64,000 nucleotides of DNA from positions 62,001 to 126,000 of the forward strand of contig NZ_AFCF02000002.1 of NCBI RefSeq assembly GCF_000203975.2. Direction: 5' to 3'. Made by a program: the position numbers and the translations under genes. Within the stretch, counting starts at the first letter, position 1. Each line of letters opens with the position of its first letter. The notes under the pieces are model-generated. The model did not search any database. It was not told the origin of the DNA and saw only the letters and a list, made by a program, of their open reading frames with translations. This stretch comes from Leisingera sp. ANG1. GTDB taxonomy: Bacteria; Pseudomonadota; Alphaproteobacteria; Rhodobacterales; Rhodobacteraceae. Shown piece by piece: positions 44,912-53,319 of this stretch.

Positions 44912-45955
44912 ATGACCACTCGCAGAAAGCTTTTGGGGGCAGCGGGCGCAGCGGCCCTGGCGGTGTTTGGCGCGATGCCGGCATTTGCCCAGGAAGTGAC
45001 CTTGAAACTGCACCAGTTCCTGCCGGCGCAGGCAAACGTGCCGAAACTGATCCTGGATGTCTGGGCGGACAATGTCGAGGAAGCCTCGGGCGGGCGGATC
45101 AAGATCGACCGCTTCCCTTCGATGCAGCTGGGCGGCAAGCCGCCGGAGCTGATGGATCAGGCCATTGACGGCGTGGCCGACATCGTCTGGACCGTGGTGG
45201 GATACACGCCTGGACGCTATCCCTCGACCGAAGTGTTCGAACTGCCGTTCATGATGACCAATGCGCGCGCTGTTTCACATGCCTATTGGGAAATGTTCGA
45301 CAAGCACATGAAGGACACTGAGTTCAAGGATGTGCACATCCTGGGCACCTGGGTGCATGGCCCCGGCATGATCCACACCTCTGATCCGGTGGAAACGCCC
45401 GAAGATCTGGAAGGCATGAAAATCCGCGGCGGCGGCCGCTCGGTCAACGCACTGCTGACCGAACTGGGCGCAACTCCGGTGGGTATGCCGGTTCCGGCGA
45501 TTCCGGAAGGCCTGTCCAAAGGCGTGATCGACGGCACCACCATTCCGTGGGAAGTGACCGCGGCGCTGAAGGTTCCGGAACTGGTGGAGAACCACACCGA
45601 GTTCACTGGCAAAGCCCTTTACACCCTGACCTTTGTTTTGGCGATGAACAAAGATAAGTATAAAAGCCTGCCGGATGATCTGAAGAAGGCCATCGACGAC
45701 AACTCCGGCCTGGAGTTCTCGGTCTTTGCCGGCGGCACACAGGCGGATTCCGATGGCCCGTCGCGCGAAATGGCGCTGGACTTGGGTAACAACGTGATCA
45801 CCCTGGACGAAGAGCAGACCGCTATCTGGCGAGAGCGTGCGCAGCCGATTTACGACCAGTGGATCGCTGACATGAAGGAAAAAGGCATCGACGGTGCCGC
45901 GCTGATCGAAGAAGCCAGCGGGCTGATCGAGAAATACACGCCGCAGTACCAGTAA
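44912..45955 (+). CDS. dctP: TRAP transporter substrate-binding protein, DctP type
   Basis: The 347-residue protein has a signal peptide (TTRRKLLGAAGAAALAVFG... AFAQ) with a twin-arginine-like start and a DctP-family domain. Recognisable features are LKLHQFLPAQANVPK, DGVADIVWTVVGYTPGRYPSTEVFELPF and LEGMKIRGGGRSVNALLTELGATPVGMP. It captures an organic acid in the periplasm for the two membrane subunits that follow. Ligand identity cannot be deduced. A hairpin after the gene probably shapes the dctP/dctQM expression ratio. Confidence 0.92.
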   Translation: MTTRRKLLGAAGAAALAVFGAMPAFAQEVTLKLHQFLPAQANVPKLILDVWADNVEEASGGRIKIDRFPSMQLGGKPPELMDQAIDGVADIVWTVVGYTPGRYPSTEVFELPFMMTNARAVSHAYWEMFDKHMKDTEFKDVHILGTWVHGPGMIHTSDPVETPEDLEGMKIRGGGRSVNALLTELGATPVGMPVPAIPEGLSKGVIDGTTIPWEVTAALKVPELVENHTEFTGKALYTLTFVLAMNKDKYKSLPDDLKKAIDDNSGLEFSVFAGGTQADSDGPSREMALDLGNNVITLDEEQTAIWRERAQPIYDQWIADMKEKGIDGAALIEEASGLIEKYTPQYQ

Positions 45956-45977
45956 GGCGTTTGAATTGATAAAAGTG

Positions 45978-46010
45978 AAGGGCCGCGCGGCATTGGCACT
46001 GCGGCCCTTT
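45978..46010 (+). terminator. Intercistronic hairpin between dctP and dctQ
   Basis: A 9-bp perfect stem AAGGGCCGC/GCGGCCCTT surrounds a 14-base loop and is followed by TGCAT. It may attenuate or stabilise the message so that binding protein exceeds permease. Confidence 0.5.
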
Positions 46011-46036
46011 GCATACCGGAACAAGGCAACTGAACC

Positions 46037-46618
46037 ATGCACAAGCTCATGATGCGGCTGGCCAAATCAATGGCCTACCTGGGCGGTGCGGTCCTCACTC
46101 TTCTAATCATTCTGACATGTGTTTCAATCGCTGGGCGCCTGCTCAACGGTTTCTTCCATGGCGATTTGATGGAGCGGATTGCGCCCGGGTTTTCGAAATG
46201 GATGACAGGCTGGGTCGGGCCAGTGAACGGCGACTTTGAGCTGGTCGAGGCAGGGGTGGCCTTTGCAATCTTCGCCTTCCTGCCGTTGTGCCAGATCACT
46301 GCTGGTCATGCCTCGGTCGATGTGGTGGCCAATGCGTTTCCGCGCGGTGTCAAACGGTTCCTTCGGATGGTGACCGAAGTTGTTTTTGCTGCTGTTCTGG
46401 TGCTGATCGCCTGGCGGTTGGCTGAAGGCCTTGCAGGCAAGTTTTCCAATGGCGAGACCTCCTTCCTGCTCGAGTTCCCGATCTGGTGGGCCTATGCCAT
46501 CAGCCTGCTTGCAGCGGTCGTAGCCGCCATCGTTGGCATCTATATGGGTGCAATCCGCACCATTGAATTCTTTACCGGCCGGATCCTGATCTGGGACGGC
46601 GTGGAGGGTGAACAGTGA
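46037..46618 (+). CDS. dctQ: TRAP transporter small permease, DctQ type
   Basis: The 193-residue protein has four predicted transmembrane helices and the DctQ sequence AGVAFAIFAFLPLCQITAGHASVDVV. It has a longer stretch than the minimal family between helices 1 and 2 (about residues 35-65). The stop overlaps the GTG start of dctM (GTGA), a normal feature of TRAP operons. Confidence 0.88.
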   Translation: MHKLMMRLAKSMAYLGGAVLTLLIILTCVSIAGRLLNGFFHGDLMERIAPGFSKWMTGWVGPVNGDFELVEAGVAFAIFAFLPLCQITAGHASVDVVANAFPRGVKRFLRMVTEVVFAAVLVLIAWRLAEGLAGKFSNGETSFLLEFPIWWAYAISLLAAVVAAIVGIYMGAIRTIEFFTGRILIWDGVEGEQ

Positions 46619-48120
46619 CAGCTCTTGAAATTGGCATCGCCTCCTTCCCGGTTCTGATGCTTCTGATTTTTTTGCGGGTGCCTATCGGGCTTTCGATGTT
46701 TCTTGTTGGCCTCGGCGGACTTATCTGGGTGACAGACGGGACTCAGGTTGCCTTTGGCCGCTTGAAAAGCGAGACCTATACTACCTTTTCCTCCTACTCG
46801 CTGACCATCGTGCCGATGTTCCTGCTGATGGGGCATTTCGCAACGCTGGGCGGCATGTCCACCGCGTTGTTCAAGGCGGCCGAAGGGTTCCTGGGCCACC
46901 GCAAGGGCGGTGTCGCCATGGCGGCAATTGGTGCTTGCGCAGGTTTTGGTGCAATTTGCGGGTCCTCACTTGCGACAGCTGCCACTATGGGCCGGGTCGC
47001 ACTGCCGGAACTGAAGCAATACGGCTATGCCGGCGGGTTTTCGACGGCGACACTGGCTGCAGGCGGCACGCTGGGCATTCTAATCCCGCCATCCGTGGTG
47101 CTGGTGATCTATGCAATTCTGACTGAGCAAAACATTGCCAAGCTGTTCTTGTCGGCCTTCATCCCCGGCCTGCTGGCAGCGCTTGGCTATGTGATTGCGA
47201 TTTCCATCTATGTCCGCCTTTTCCCGGAAAGCGCAGGCACCCGCCCGCCAGTTCCCTGGGGCGAGCGCTTTGCCGCGCTGTTCCATGTATGGCCGGTGCT
47301 TCTGGTGTTTGGCCTTGTGGTTGGCGGTATCTACCTGGGCTGGTTCACCCCGACGGAAGGTGCAGCGGTAGGGGCGTTTGGCACCGGCCTGATTGCTTGG
47401 CTCAATGGCGGTCTGAACCGCGAAACCCTGGCAGATAGTTTCCTAGTGACCGCGCGCTCCACCGCGATGATCTTCTTCATTGTGCTGGGCGCAGGTTTCT
47501 ACAACGGCTTTCTGGCGCTGACCAAGGTGCCTCAGGAACTGGCCGACTTCGTGGTAAGTCAGGGCCTTAGCCCCTGGATGGTGCTGACGCTGATCCTCGC
47601 CTTCTACTTGGTGTTTGGCTGCCTGATGGATTCGCTGTCGATGATCCTGCTGACTATCCCGATCTTCTTCCCGGTGATTTCCGCGATGGACTTTGGCCTG
47701 CTGTCGCTGCCCGCGATGCAGGCGGATGCAGCCATGGAGGTCCTGAGGGCGGGAGTTCCTGAAGGGATGGGGGCTGAGATGCTGGCCTCTATACAGGATG
47801 CCATCGCCACTGGTGCCGAACTGACCCGCGAGCAGATGAAGGAACTGGGCATCCGCGTCACAGAAGGCCGGGTAAACCGGATCGAGGCGGAGTATGTCGC
47901 CATCTGGTTTGGCGTGCTGGTGCTGATCGTTGTTGAAGTGGGCCTGATCACTCCGCCAGTTGGTATGAACCTGTTCATCATCAACGCGATGGACCGCAAG
48001 ACCCGGATGATCGACACCTACAAGGCGGTGATGTTCTTCGTCGCTTCCGACATCATCCGGGTGATCATCCTGGTGGCGTTCCCGGTGATTACTCTGCTGC
48101 CGCTGATGCTTATGCAGTAA
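46615..48120 (+). CDS. dctM: TRAP transporter large permease, DctM type
   Basis: The 501-residue protein is the transport subunit, with about 12 helices. Family features include ACAGFGAICGSSLATAATMGRVALPE, AGGTLGILIPPSVVLVIYAILTEQ and GLITPPVGMNLFIINAM. It carries an extra hydrophilic stretch of about 60 residues (about 360-422) before the AEYVAIWFG helix, which is absent from the 425-440-residue standard DctM. Start is GTG at 46615 with overlap to dctQ. Confidence 0.9.
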   Translation: MTALEIGIASFPVLMLLIFLRVPIGLSMFLVGLGGLIWVTDGTQVAFGRLKSETYTTFSSYSLTIVPMFLLMGHFATLGGMSTALFKAAEGFLGHRKGGVAMAAIGACAGFGAICGSSLATAATMGRVALPELKQYGYAGGFSTATLAAGGTLGILIPPSVVLVIYAILTEQNIAKLFLSAFIPGLLAALGYVIAISIYVRLFPESAGTRPPVPWGERFAALFHVWPVLLVFGLVVGGIYLGWFTPTEGAAVGAFGTGLIAWLNGGLNRETLADSFLVTARSTAMIFFIVLGAGFYNGFLALTKVPQELADFVVSQGLSPWMVLTLILAFYLVFGCLMDSLSMILLTIPIFFPVISAMDFGLLSLPAMQADAAMEVLRAGVPEGMGAEMLASIQDAIATGAELTREQMKELGIRVTEGRVNRIEAEYVAIWFGVLVLIVVEVGLITPPVGMNLFIINAMDRKTRMIDTYKAVMFFVASDIIRVIILVAFPVITLLPLMLMQ

Positions 48121-48128
48121 ACATAACG

Positions 48129-48156
48129 GCCCCTTTCCGGTTGTCCGGGGAGGGGC
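48129..48156 (+). terminator. Hairpin after dctM, probable terminator
   Basis: A 12-bp stem with two G-U pairs closes a TTGT loop 8 bases beyond the dctM stop. No T tract follows, so it may act as a Rho-aided stop or a stabilising 3' end. Confidence 0.5.
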
Positions 48157-48272
48157 GTGCCAAAGCTTGTGCAGGAAATGGAAATATTATGTGACGCAGG
48201 TTTGGATTGACCTGAATCACGTTTCCGGGTTCCGCTTGCGGGAATATGATGCACCAGATGGGGAGACCCGCC

Positions 48273-48449
48273 ATGCAAATCAGCAGAAGCAAAGCCGCCG
48301 CGCCGAAGGTTCAGGCGCTGGCAACGGAAGTTTCCGCGCTGCAGGGACCTTGTGTCGGCTGCACCAATTGTGTCGGGCTGTGTGACGCGCTGATAGATGC
48401 GCTAGTGCTGCCGGATCTGATTCTGTCCCGGAAGCGCGGCAGTTCGTAA
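48273..48449 (+). CDS. Small Cys-rich protein, function unknown
   Basis: The 58-residue protein has three closely spaced Cys residues plus a fourth, arranged C-x2-C-x2-C-x3-C in GPCVGCTNCVGLCDAL, which could hold a metal or Fe-S cluster. Its C-terminus reads LPDLILSRKRGSS. A GGGAG site (48260-48264) sets the ATG at 48273. The spacing resembles half of a ferredoxin-type motif, but Pro residues usually following the fourth Cys are absent. Confidence 0.6.
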   Translation: MQISRSKAAAPKVQALATEVSALQGPCVGCTNCVGLCDALIDALVLPDLILSRKRGSS

Positions 48450-48532
48450 GGCGGACTTGCCTGCCATTGCGGTTTGATACCTCGGACAGGCGCCGGTAGG
48501 GTGCTCCTGCAGAGGTATGCGAGGCAGTGAAA

Positions 48533-48961
48533 ATGGCAGAGCAGGACACATTCACCCATGAAATCCGCGTGGGCTGGGGCGATTGCGACCCGGCACGGAT
48601 TGCCTATACCGGGCGGCTGCCGGCCTTTGCGCTGGAGGCAATCGACGCCTGGTGGGAGCATCACCTGGACGGCGATGGCTGGTATCAGATGGAGCTGGAC
48701 CGCGGCACCGGCACTCCCTTTGTGCACATGAGCATTGACTTCCGCTCGCCGGTCACCCCGCGGCACCGGTTGCTGTGCGAGGTTTGGCCCTCGGCGCTGG
48801 GCAGCAAGTCGGTCACCTTCAGGGTGAACGCACGGCAGGCCGGTACCCTGTGTTTCGAGGGTAAGTTTGTCTGCGTCTTCATTGCTCCGGAAACCTTTAC
48901 TGCAAGGCCCGCGCCGGACGATTACCGTCGGGTGATCGAGGCGCAGCTGAGGCCGGAGTGA
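48533..48961 (+). CDS. Acyl-CoA thioesterase, 4-hydroxybenzoyl-CoA thioesterase fold
   Basis: The 142-residue protein is a single hotdog domain. RVGWGDCDPARIAYTGRLPAFALEAIDAWWE matches the active-site helix of the 4HBT/YbgC family, where the first Asp is catalytic. It hydrolyses an acyl-CoA in the cytosol; substrate unknown. The ATG at 48533 follows GAGGC; a GTG two codons upstream is unlikely. Confidence 0.87.
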   Translation: MAEQDTFTHEIRVGWGDCDPARIAYTGRLPAFALEAIDAWWEHHLDGDGWYQMELDRGTGTPFVHMSIDFRSPVTPRHRLLCEVWPSALGSKSVTFRVNARQAGTLCFEGKFVCVFIAPETFTARPAPDDYRRVIEAQLRPE

Positions 48962-48967
48962 AGCGAA

Positions 48968-50170
48968 TCATCGCAGCCAGCCGTCAGCAAAAAACACGCC
49001 GCCAACGCCTGCAAACCTCGCCACCCTGACCAGCTCAGCCTCCAGCCGTTTGGTGCGGGCTGCTGACCACTTAATATCCTGCTCCGGCCAGACTGCAGTA
49101 ACGCGCAGGAGATCCGCGTCGCGGTCCGCCTTCATGTCAATGCGGCCTACCAGCCGCGTGCCTTCCATCAGCGGAAAGACGTAGTATCCGTATTGCCGTT
49201 TGGGAGCGGGGGTGAAGACCTCGATCCGGTAGTGGAACCCGAATAGCCTTTCCGCCCGCTTGCGGTCACGCAGGGCAGGGTCGAAGGGGCTGAGCACGCG
49301 TATCCGTCCTGGCGCAGGTCCTAGTTCCGCTGCAGTGTCAACTGTCCCTGGACGGGCGAACACCTTGCGCAGCTTGCCATCCGCCTGTTCGAATTCGATT
49401 TCTTCCAGATCACCGAGCCGCATCTGCCCGGCGCACCAGGCCTTGGCTTCTGTTGGTGAGGCCGTGTCCCAGAAAGCGGCGATTTCTCCAGACGTGGCAA
49501 AGCCCAACCTGTCCAGCGCGGCGGAACACAGCCAATTGAGAGATGCAGCTTCATCGTAGGAGGAACTGGAGCGCAGATGTTCCTCTATCACCCGGTCCGT
49601 CAGATCATAGCGTTTCTGAAATCCTTCGCGCCCGATCACAGTCAGCGCGCCGGAGCGCCATAGGTATTCCAGTGCGGTCTTGGACGGGTGCCAGTCCCAC
49701 CAGCCGCCAGAGCCTTTCTTCTCATCCTTGCCGACATCGGAGGAGCTGACCGGCCCGTGATCGCGGACATGTTTTAGTACGGCTTCGAACCGCGCCTCGA
49801 ACCCGTCCCGGCGCCAATTGCGCCAGCGTTTGCGCAGCAGGTCCTTGTCGCGCTCAAAACGCAGGTGCCAGTGCGGATAAAATGCCATCGGAATAACGGC
49901 GGCATCATGGGTCCAGTGTTCAAACAGCTCCCGGTCGCGCTCGTAAAGCTGTTTGAGGTTTTGCGCCCTGTAGCCTGGCCGACGCGAGAACAGGATCACA
50001 TCATGGGCTCGCGCCACGGTGTTGATGCTGTCAAGCTGCACAAATCCAAGTCGTTGGATCAGCGCTAGAAGATCGCTACCCTTGGCAGGGCCTGCGGGCT
50101 TCTCCAGCAGGGCGTGGCGGTTCAGGAACAACCGCCGCGCCTTTTGATTGCCAAGCCGCTGAAGCGCCAT
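48968..50170 (-). CDS. YcaQ/AlkX-type winged-helix DNA glycosylase
   Basis: The 400-residue protein matches the YcaQ (HTH_42) family that excises alkylated bases and unhooks interstrand cross-links. Helpful landmarks are LIQRLGFVQLDSINTVARAHD, FEHWTHDAAVIP and WDWHPSKTALEYLW. The Gln-Leu-Asp (QLDS) and the wing residues characteristic of the family are present. Its ATG shares bases with the stop of the LacI-family gene (TGATG), so the two are in one transcript; the functional link is unclear. Confidence 0.88.
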   Translation of the reverse strand: MALQRLGNQKARRLFLNRHALLEKPAGPAKGSDLLALIQRLGFVQLDSINTVARAHDVILFSRRPGYRAQNLKQLYERDRELFEHWTHDAAVIPMAFYPHWHLRFERDKDLLRKRWRNWRRDGFEARFEAVLKHVRDHGPVSSSDVGKDEKKGSGGWWDWHPSKTALEYLWRSGALTVIGREGFQKRYDLTDRVIEEHLRSSSSYDEAASLNWLCSAALDRLGFATSGEIAAFWDTASPTEAKAWCAGQMRLGDLEEIEFEQADGKLRKVFARPGTVDTAAELGPAPGRIRVLSPFDPALRDRKRAERLFGFHYRIEVFTPAPKRQYGYYVFPLMEGTRLVGRIDMKADRDADLLRVTAVWPEQDIKWSAARTKRLEAELVRVARFAGVGGVFFADGWLR

Positions 50171-51195
50171 CAGCGCCGTTTCAGAGTATCGCCATAGGAA
50201 ATGGTCGGGGTCAGCGTGACATGTTTTTCGATCTCAGTGTCCGGATCTTCCAACTGGGCCGCGATAATCTCTGCAGCTTTGCGTCCGATTTCCAGCCGGC
50301 ACGCGTCCATAGTAGCGAGCTGCCGGGGCAAACCCTGCAACAGTTCTACACCATTGAAGCCGGCCAAACCAATCTGGCCGGGAACGCTGATGCCCTGCTC
50401 CTGAAGGTACAGCAAGCCGCCTGCGCCGATCATATCATTGGAGTAATAGAGAAAATCCAGCTCAGGGGAACGATCCAGCATGACCTGGGTCATCTCACGC
50501 CCCTTGGCAAGCGCCGAGCCGCCGGAATAAAACTCCCGGTCCTCGATCTCCACACCTTCTTTGGCCAGCACCTCGGTGAAACCCTCGAAGCGTTTGCGCG
50601 CGCGGTGGTCCAGCGGCATCTTGGTGCCCATGAAGCCGATGTGTCGGTACCCGGCCTTGAGGATAGCCTTGGCCATTTCGCGGCCAGCGCGGCGGTGGGA
50701 GATACCGACCATAGCGTCCACCGGCTTGCCATCAGTATCCATGATCTCCACCACCGGTATCCCGGCGCTGCTCAGCATGGCGCGGGCGGCGTCCGTATGT
50801 TCCAGGCCTGCGATGATTACTCCCGAAGGGCGCCAGGAGAGCATCTCGTAGAGGACTTTTTCCTCCTTCTCAGGCTGATAGTCAGTCACGCCGACGACGG
50901 GCTGAAGCTCAGTGTTTTCCAGCACCTTGTTGATGCCGGTCAGCACCTCGGGGAACACCATGTTCGAAAGCGAGGGAATGATCACTGCCACCAGGTTCAC
51001 CCGGTTCGAGGCCAGCGCGCCGGCAATCTTGTTGGGAACATAGCCCAGTTCCTTGGCGGCAGTCAGCACCTTGGTGCGGGTCTTCTCCGAGACGTCGCCG
51101 CGGTTGCGCAGAACCCGGCTCACAGTCATTTCGGAAACACCGGTTGCTTCGGATACATCGCGAAGGGTGAGCGGGCGCTTGCTGTCCGTGGTCAC
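50170..51195 (-). CDS. LacI family transcriptional regulator, GntR-like
   Basis: The 341-residue protein has a LacI-type DNA-binding head (LTLRDVSEATGVSEMTVSRVLRNRGDVSEKTR) and a periplasmic-binding-type sensor domain. It resembles the gluconate repressor group (SLSNMVFPEVLTGI, YYSNDMIGAGGL, NGVELLQGL). I chose the GTG at 51195 preceded by AGG, since the preceding open frame overlaps the tRNA-Arg region. Its operator may be the perfect dyad before dctP, but the two are 5.4 kb apart, so this is only a hypothesis. Confidence 0.85.
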   Translation of the reverse strand: MTTDSKRPLTLRDVSEATGVSEMTVSRVLRNRGDVSEKTRTKVLTAAKELGYVPNKIAGALASNRVNLVAVIIPSLSNMVFPEVLTGINKVLENTELQPVVGVTDYQPEKEEKVLYEMLSWRPSGVIIAGLEHTDAARAMLSSAGIPVVEIMDTDGKPVDAMVGISHRRAGREMAKAILKAGYRHIGFMGTKMPLDHRARKRFEGFTEVLAKEGVEIEDREFYSGGSALAKGREMTQVMLDRSPELDFLYYSNDMIGAGGLLYLQEQGISVPGQIGLAGFNGVELLQGLPRQLATMDACRLEIGRKAAEIIAAQLEDPDTEIEKHVTLTPTISYGDTLKRR

Positions 51196-51340
51196 GTTCC
51201 TGAGCCTCTTGTTTTGTCTGCCCCTAAAGTTAGCGCAGACATGACTTGCTGCACAATGGAAACTGCGCGCGGCAAATCGGCTTTGGCCTGTCCCCATCCC
51301 ATTGTGATCGCAGGTGGGATTTGCTATCGCGGAAAGACAC

Positions 51341-51417
51341 GGCCCCGTGGCTCAACTGGATAGAGCAGCCCCCTCCTAAGGGGCAGGTTGCAGGTTCGAA
51401 TCCTGCCGGGGTCGCCA
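51341..51417 (+). tRNA. tRNA-Arg (anticodon CCT)
   Basis: Acceptor arms GGCCCCG and CGGGGTC pair with one G-U, the D-arm reads GTGGCTCAACTGGATAGAGC, the anticodon loop CTCCTAA gives CCT, and the T-arm GCAGGTTCGAATCCTGC is perfect. The 3' CCA is encoded. Confidence 0.97.
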
Positions 51418-51531
51418 GAGTTCTGGCGAGGAAACAGGCTGCGCGTTCCGTTTTTTCGTACTTTATCGGATCATTTTTGCGCTGGCTGGATCGTGCGAGG
51501 CAGGAGGGCATGGATGCTAGTTAAGGGGATG

Positions 51532-51559
51532 CTATCCGGCCGCATCCGGATAGATTTTT
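51532..51559 (+). terminator. Intrinsic terminator downstream of tRNA-Arg
   Basis: CTATCCGG pairs perfectly with CCGGATAG around CCGCAT, followed by ATTTTTA. It lies 115 bases after tRNA-Arg and on its strand. Confidence 0.75.
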
Positions 51560-51583
51560 ACTAGGCATATTTGTGGTATACGG

Positions 51584-51659
51584 TGGTGCCGCTGAAGGGA
51601 CTCGAACCCCCGACCCCATCATTACGAATGACGTGCTCTACCAGCTGAGCTACAGCGGC
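51584..51659 (-). tRNA. tRNA-Thr (anticodon CGT)
   Basis: Minus strand: acceptor GCCGCTG/CAGCGGC pairs perfectly, D-arm GTAGCTCAGCTGGTAGAGC, anticodon loop TTCGTAA gives CGT, T-arm GGGGGTTCGAGTCCC. The 76-base gene includes the encoded CCA. Confidence 0.97.
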
Positions 51660-51730
51660 ACCGGCCTTGCGCTCGAAGCGTGGCAAGTGATGCTCATTTA
51701 AACTTTGCGCATTTGCCGCGCAAGTGTGGA

Positions 51731-52738
51731 TCACACCGAAAAAACTGGAAGGCCCGTCGTGGCGCTGGGCAGCTCACCAAAGCGGGCGCGGTAAAGCTGG
51801 GAAAACCGGCCAAGGTGGGAGAACCCGCAGTCATAGGCAATGCTGCAGACCGGTGTTTGCGGGCTCCGCGACAGCATTAGGTAGCGTGCCAGGTCGAGCC
51901 GCAAGTCGCGCACGTATTCCATCGGTGTAAGGCCAAAATGCTTGCGGAACCCGGCCTGCAGTGACCGGATGCTGCAGTCTGCGGCAGCAGCTATGGCCGG
52001 GACGGAAAGCGGCTCGCCGATATTGGCGTGGATGTAATCGCGGGCGCGCCGGATCTGGCTGCTGCTCCCGGATGAGCGGGATGCCAGCAGGTGGCGAATA
52101 TTGCTTTGCTGATGGGTTAACAGGCCAAGGATCAGCTGCTCTTCGATCACTTGCTGCTGTATTGCGCTCCAGCTGCCAAAGCCGGCCTGGTTTTCCGTGG
52201 CGTTGACACAGGCTGCGAACTGGCGTGCCCAGCCCTGCAAGGCGCCGCCGGACACGGGGAGCGCGGTGTCAAAGACAACAGCCTCGCGCAGGGACAAGCC
52301 GGCAGCCTGTTCGGCAAGTGAATGCAGGTCGCTCCGCCTGATTTGCAGCAGCAGCATCCGGCAATCGGCGTGCCACGTCATCCGGGAATCCCGGGTCGGG
52401 TTGAGCACGGTGGCGGTGTGGCGGTCAGATGCCACCGGTGTGGAGCCATTGGCCACCAGAGCCCGGCCGCTGAGCGGCATCTGCACCAGGTAAAAATCCT
52501 GCAACTCGCCCGGGTCGATCTGCACCGTGGATCCGTAGCTGAGGTAATTGAGTGACAGGGCCTGACCGCGCACATAGTTGTGGCGGGCACCGGTTCCTCG
52601 GGAAGGGCCTGCTGGCTGCAGACTGTGGTCGCAGAACTTTTGCGCCACCAGCGTGCGCACTTCGTCGATGTCGCGGCTGTGGAACTGCCGCCATGCGCGC
52701 AGCGGCTCGCGTGCTCCTGAAGACTGCGGTGCTGTCAT
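51731..52738 (-). CDS. AraC family transcriptional regulator
   Basis: The 335-residue protein has an N-terminal AraC-binding (cupin-like, PF14525-type) domain with LSLNYLSYGSTVQID and HADCRMLLLQI, and a C-terminal pair of helix-turn-helix motifs (RRARDYIHANIGEPL...IRSLQAGFRKHFGLTPMEYVRDLRL, SIAYDCGFSHLGRFSQLYRARFG). It is divergent from the cupin-monooxygenase pair and probably controls them, with the shared 126-bp spacer at 52739-52864 as the site. Confidence 0.9.
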   Translation of the reverse strand: MTAPQSSGAREPLRAWRQFHSRDIDEVRTLVAQKFCDHSLQPAGPSRGTGARHNYVRGQALSLNYLSYGSTVQIDPGELQDFYLVQMPLSGRALVANGSTPVASDRHTATVLNPTRDSRMTWHADCRMLLLQIRRSDLHSLAEQAAGLSLREAVVFDTALPVSGGALQGWARQFAACVNATENQAGFGSWSAIQQQVIEEQLILGLLTHQQSNIRHLLASRSSGSSSQIRRARDYIHANIGEPLSVPAIAAAADCSIRSLQAGFRKHFGLTPMEYVRDLRLDLARYLMLSRSPQTPVCSIAYDCGFSHLGRFSQLYRARFGELPSATTGLPVFSV

Positions 52739-52864
52739 TTCCGCAGCCTAGCACGGTTTGCAACTCAGGCAATCACGCCGAGCTGCGCTTATTTGCGCAT
52801 TTTGGATAATCCTTTTCCAGCACTGCCCATAGGCTTTGGGGACGAACTGATAAGGGAGGAACAA

Positions 52865-53308
52865 ATGGCTCTGGATCAGGGAATCACCAAGGCCGCCGAC
52901 GGATTGGGCGGTACGTCCTGGAATGTGGTTGGTCACACCTATACGCCCAAGCTGCACAGTGAGAACGCCTTTATCTGGCACGCAGTAATTCCAGACGGCA
53001 CCTTCGTGCCGCCGCATGTGCATCCAACACAGGATGAATGGATAACCATGCTGGAGGGCACGCTGGACGTGGAATTTGGCGGCGATGTTTACCAGGCGGG
53101 GCCGGGTGACACCGTGCGGATGCCGATGGGCGTTGCGCATGGGATCTTCAACCGCTCCGGCATTACTGCGTCCTGTGTTTTCGGCGTAGCGCCTTCACGC
53201 AAGCTATATGACCTCTTCTGCGCCCTGGACGGCGTGACCGACCCGGAAGAACTGGTGCGATTGTCGGCTCTGCATGAGGTCGACTTCCTGCCGCCGCCGG
53301 CGGAATAA
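52865..53308 (+). CDS. Cupin domain protein
   Basis: The 147-residue protein is one cupin barrel. Motif 1 is PPHVHPTQDEWITMLEGTLDVE with two His and one Glu for metal, and motif 2 is GDTVRMPMGVAHGIFNRSG with a further His. The start at 52865 follows AGGGAGGA. It is 11 bp before the flavin monooxygenase, so the two are one operon. It may act as an oxygenase partner, a detoxifying enzyme or a ligand sensor. Confidence 0.85.
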   Translation: MALDQGITKAADGLGGTSWNVVGHTYTPKLHSENAFIWHAVIPDGTFVPPHVHPTQDEWITMLEGTLDVEFGGDVYQAGPGDTVRMPMGVAHGIFNRSGITASCVFGVAPSRKLYDLFCALDGVTDPEELVRLSALHEVDFLPPPAE

Positions 53309-53319
53309 GGGAGGCGGAC

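Noticed and set aside
51341-51659. Genomic island attached to tRNA-Arg or tRNA-Thr
   Set aside because: No integrase, no repeated 3' tRNA sequence and no shift in gene type nearby.
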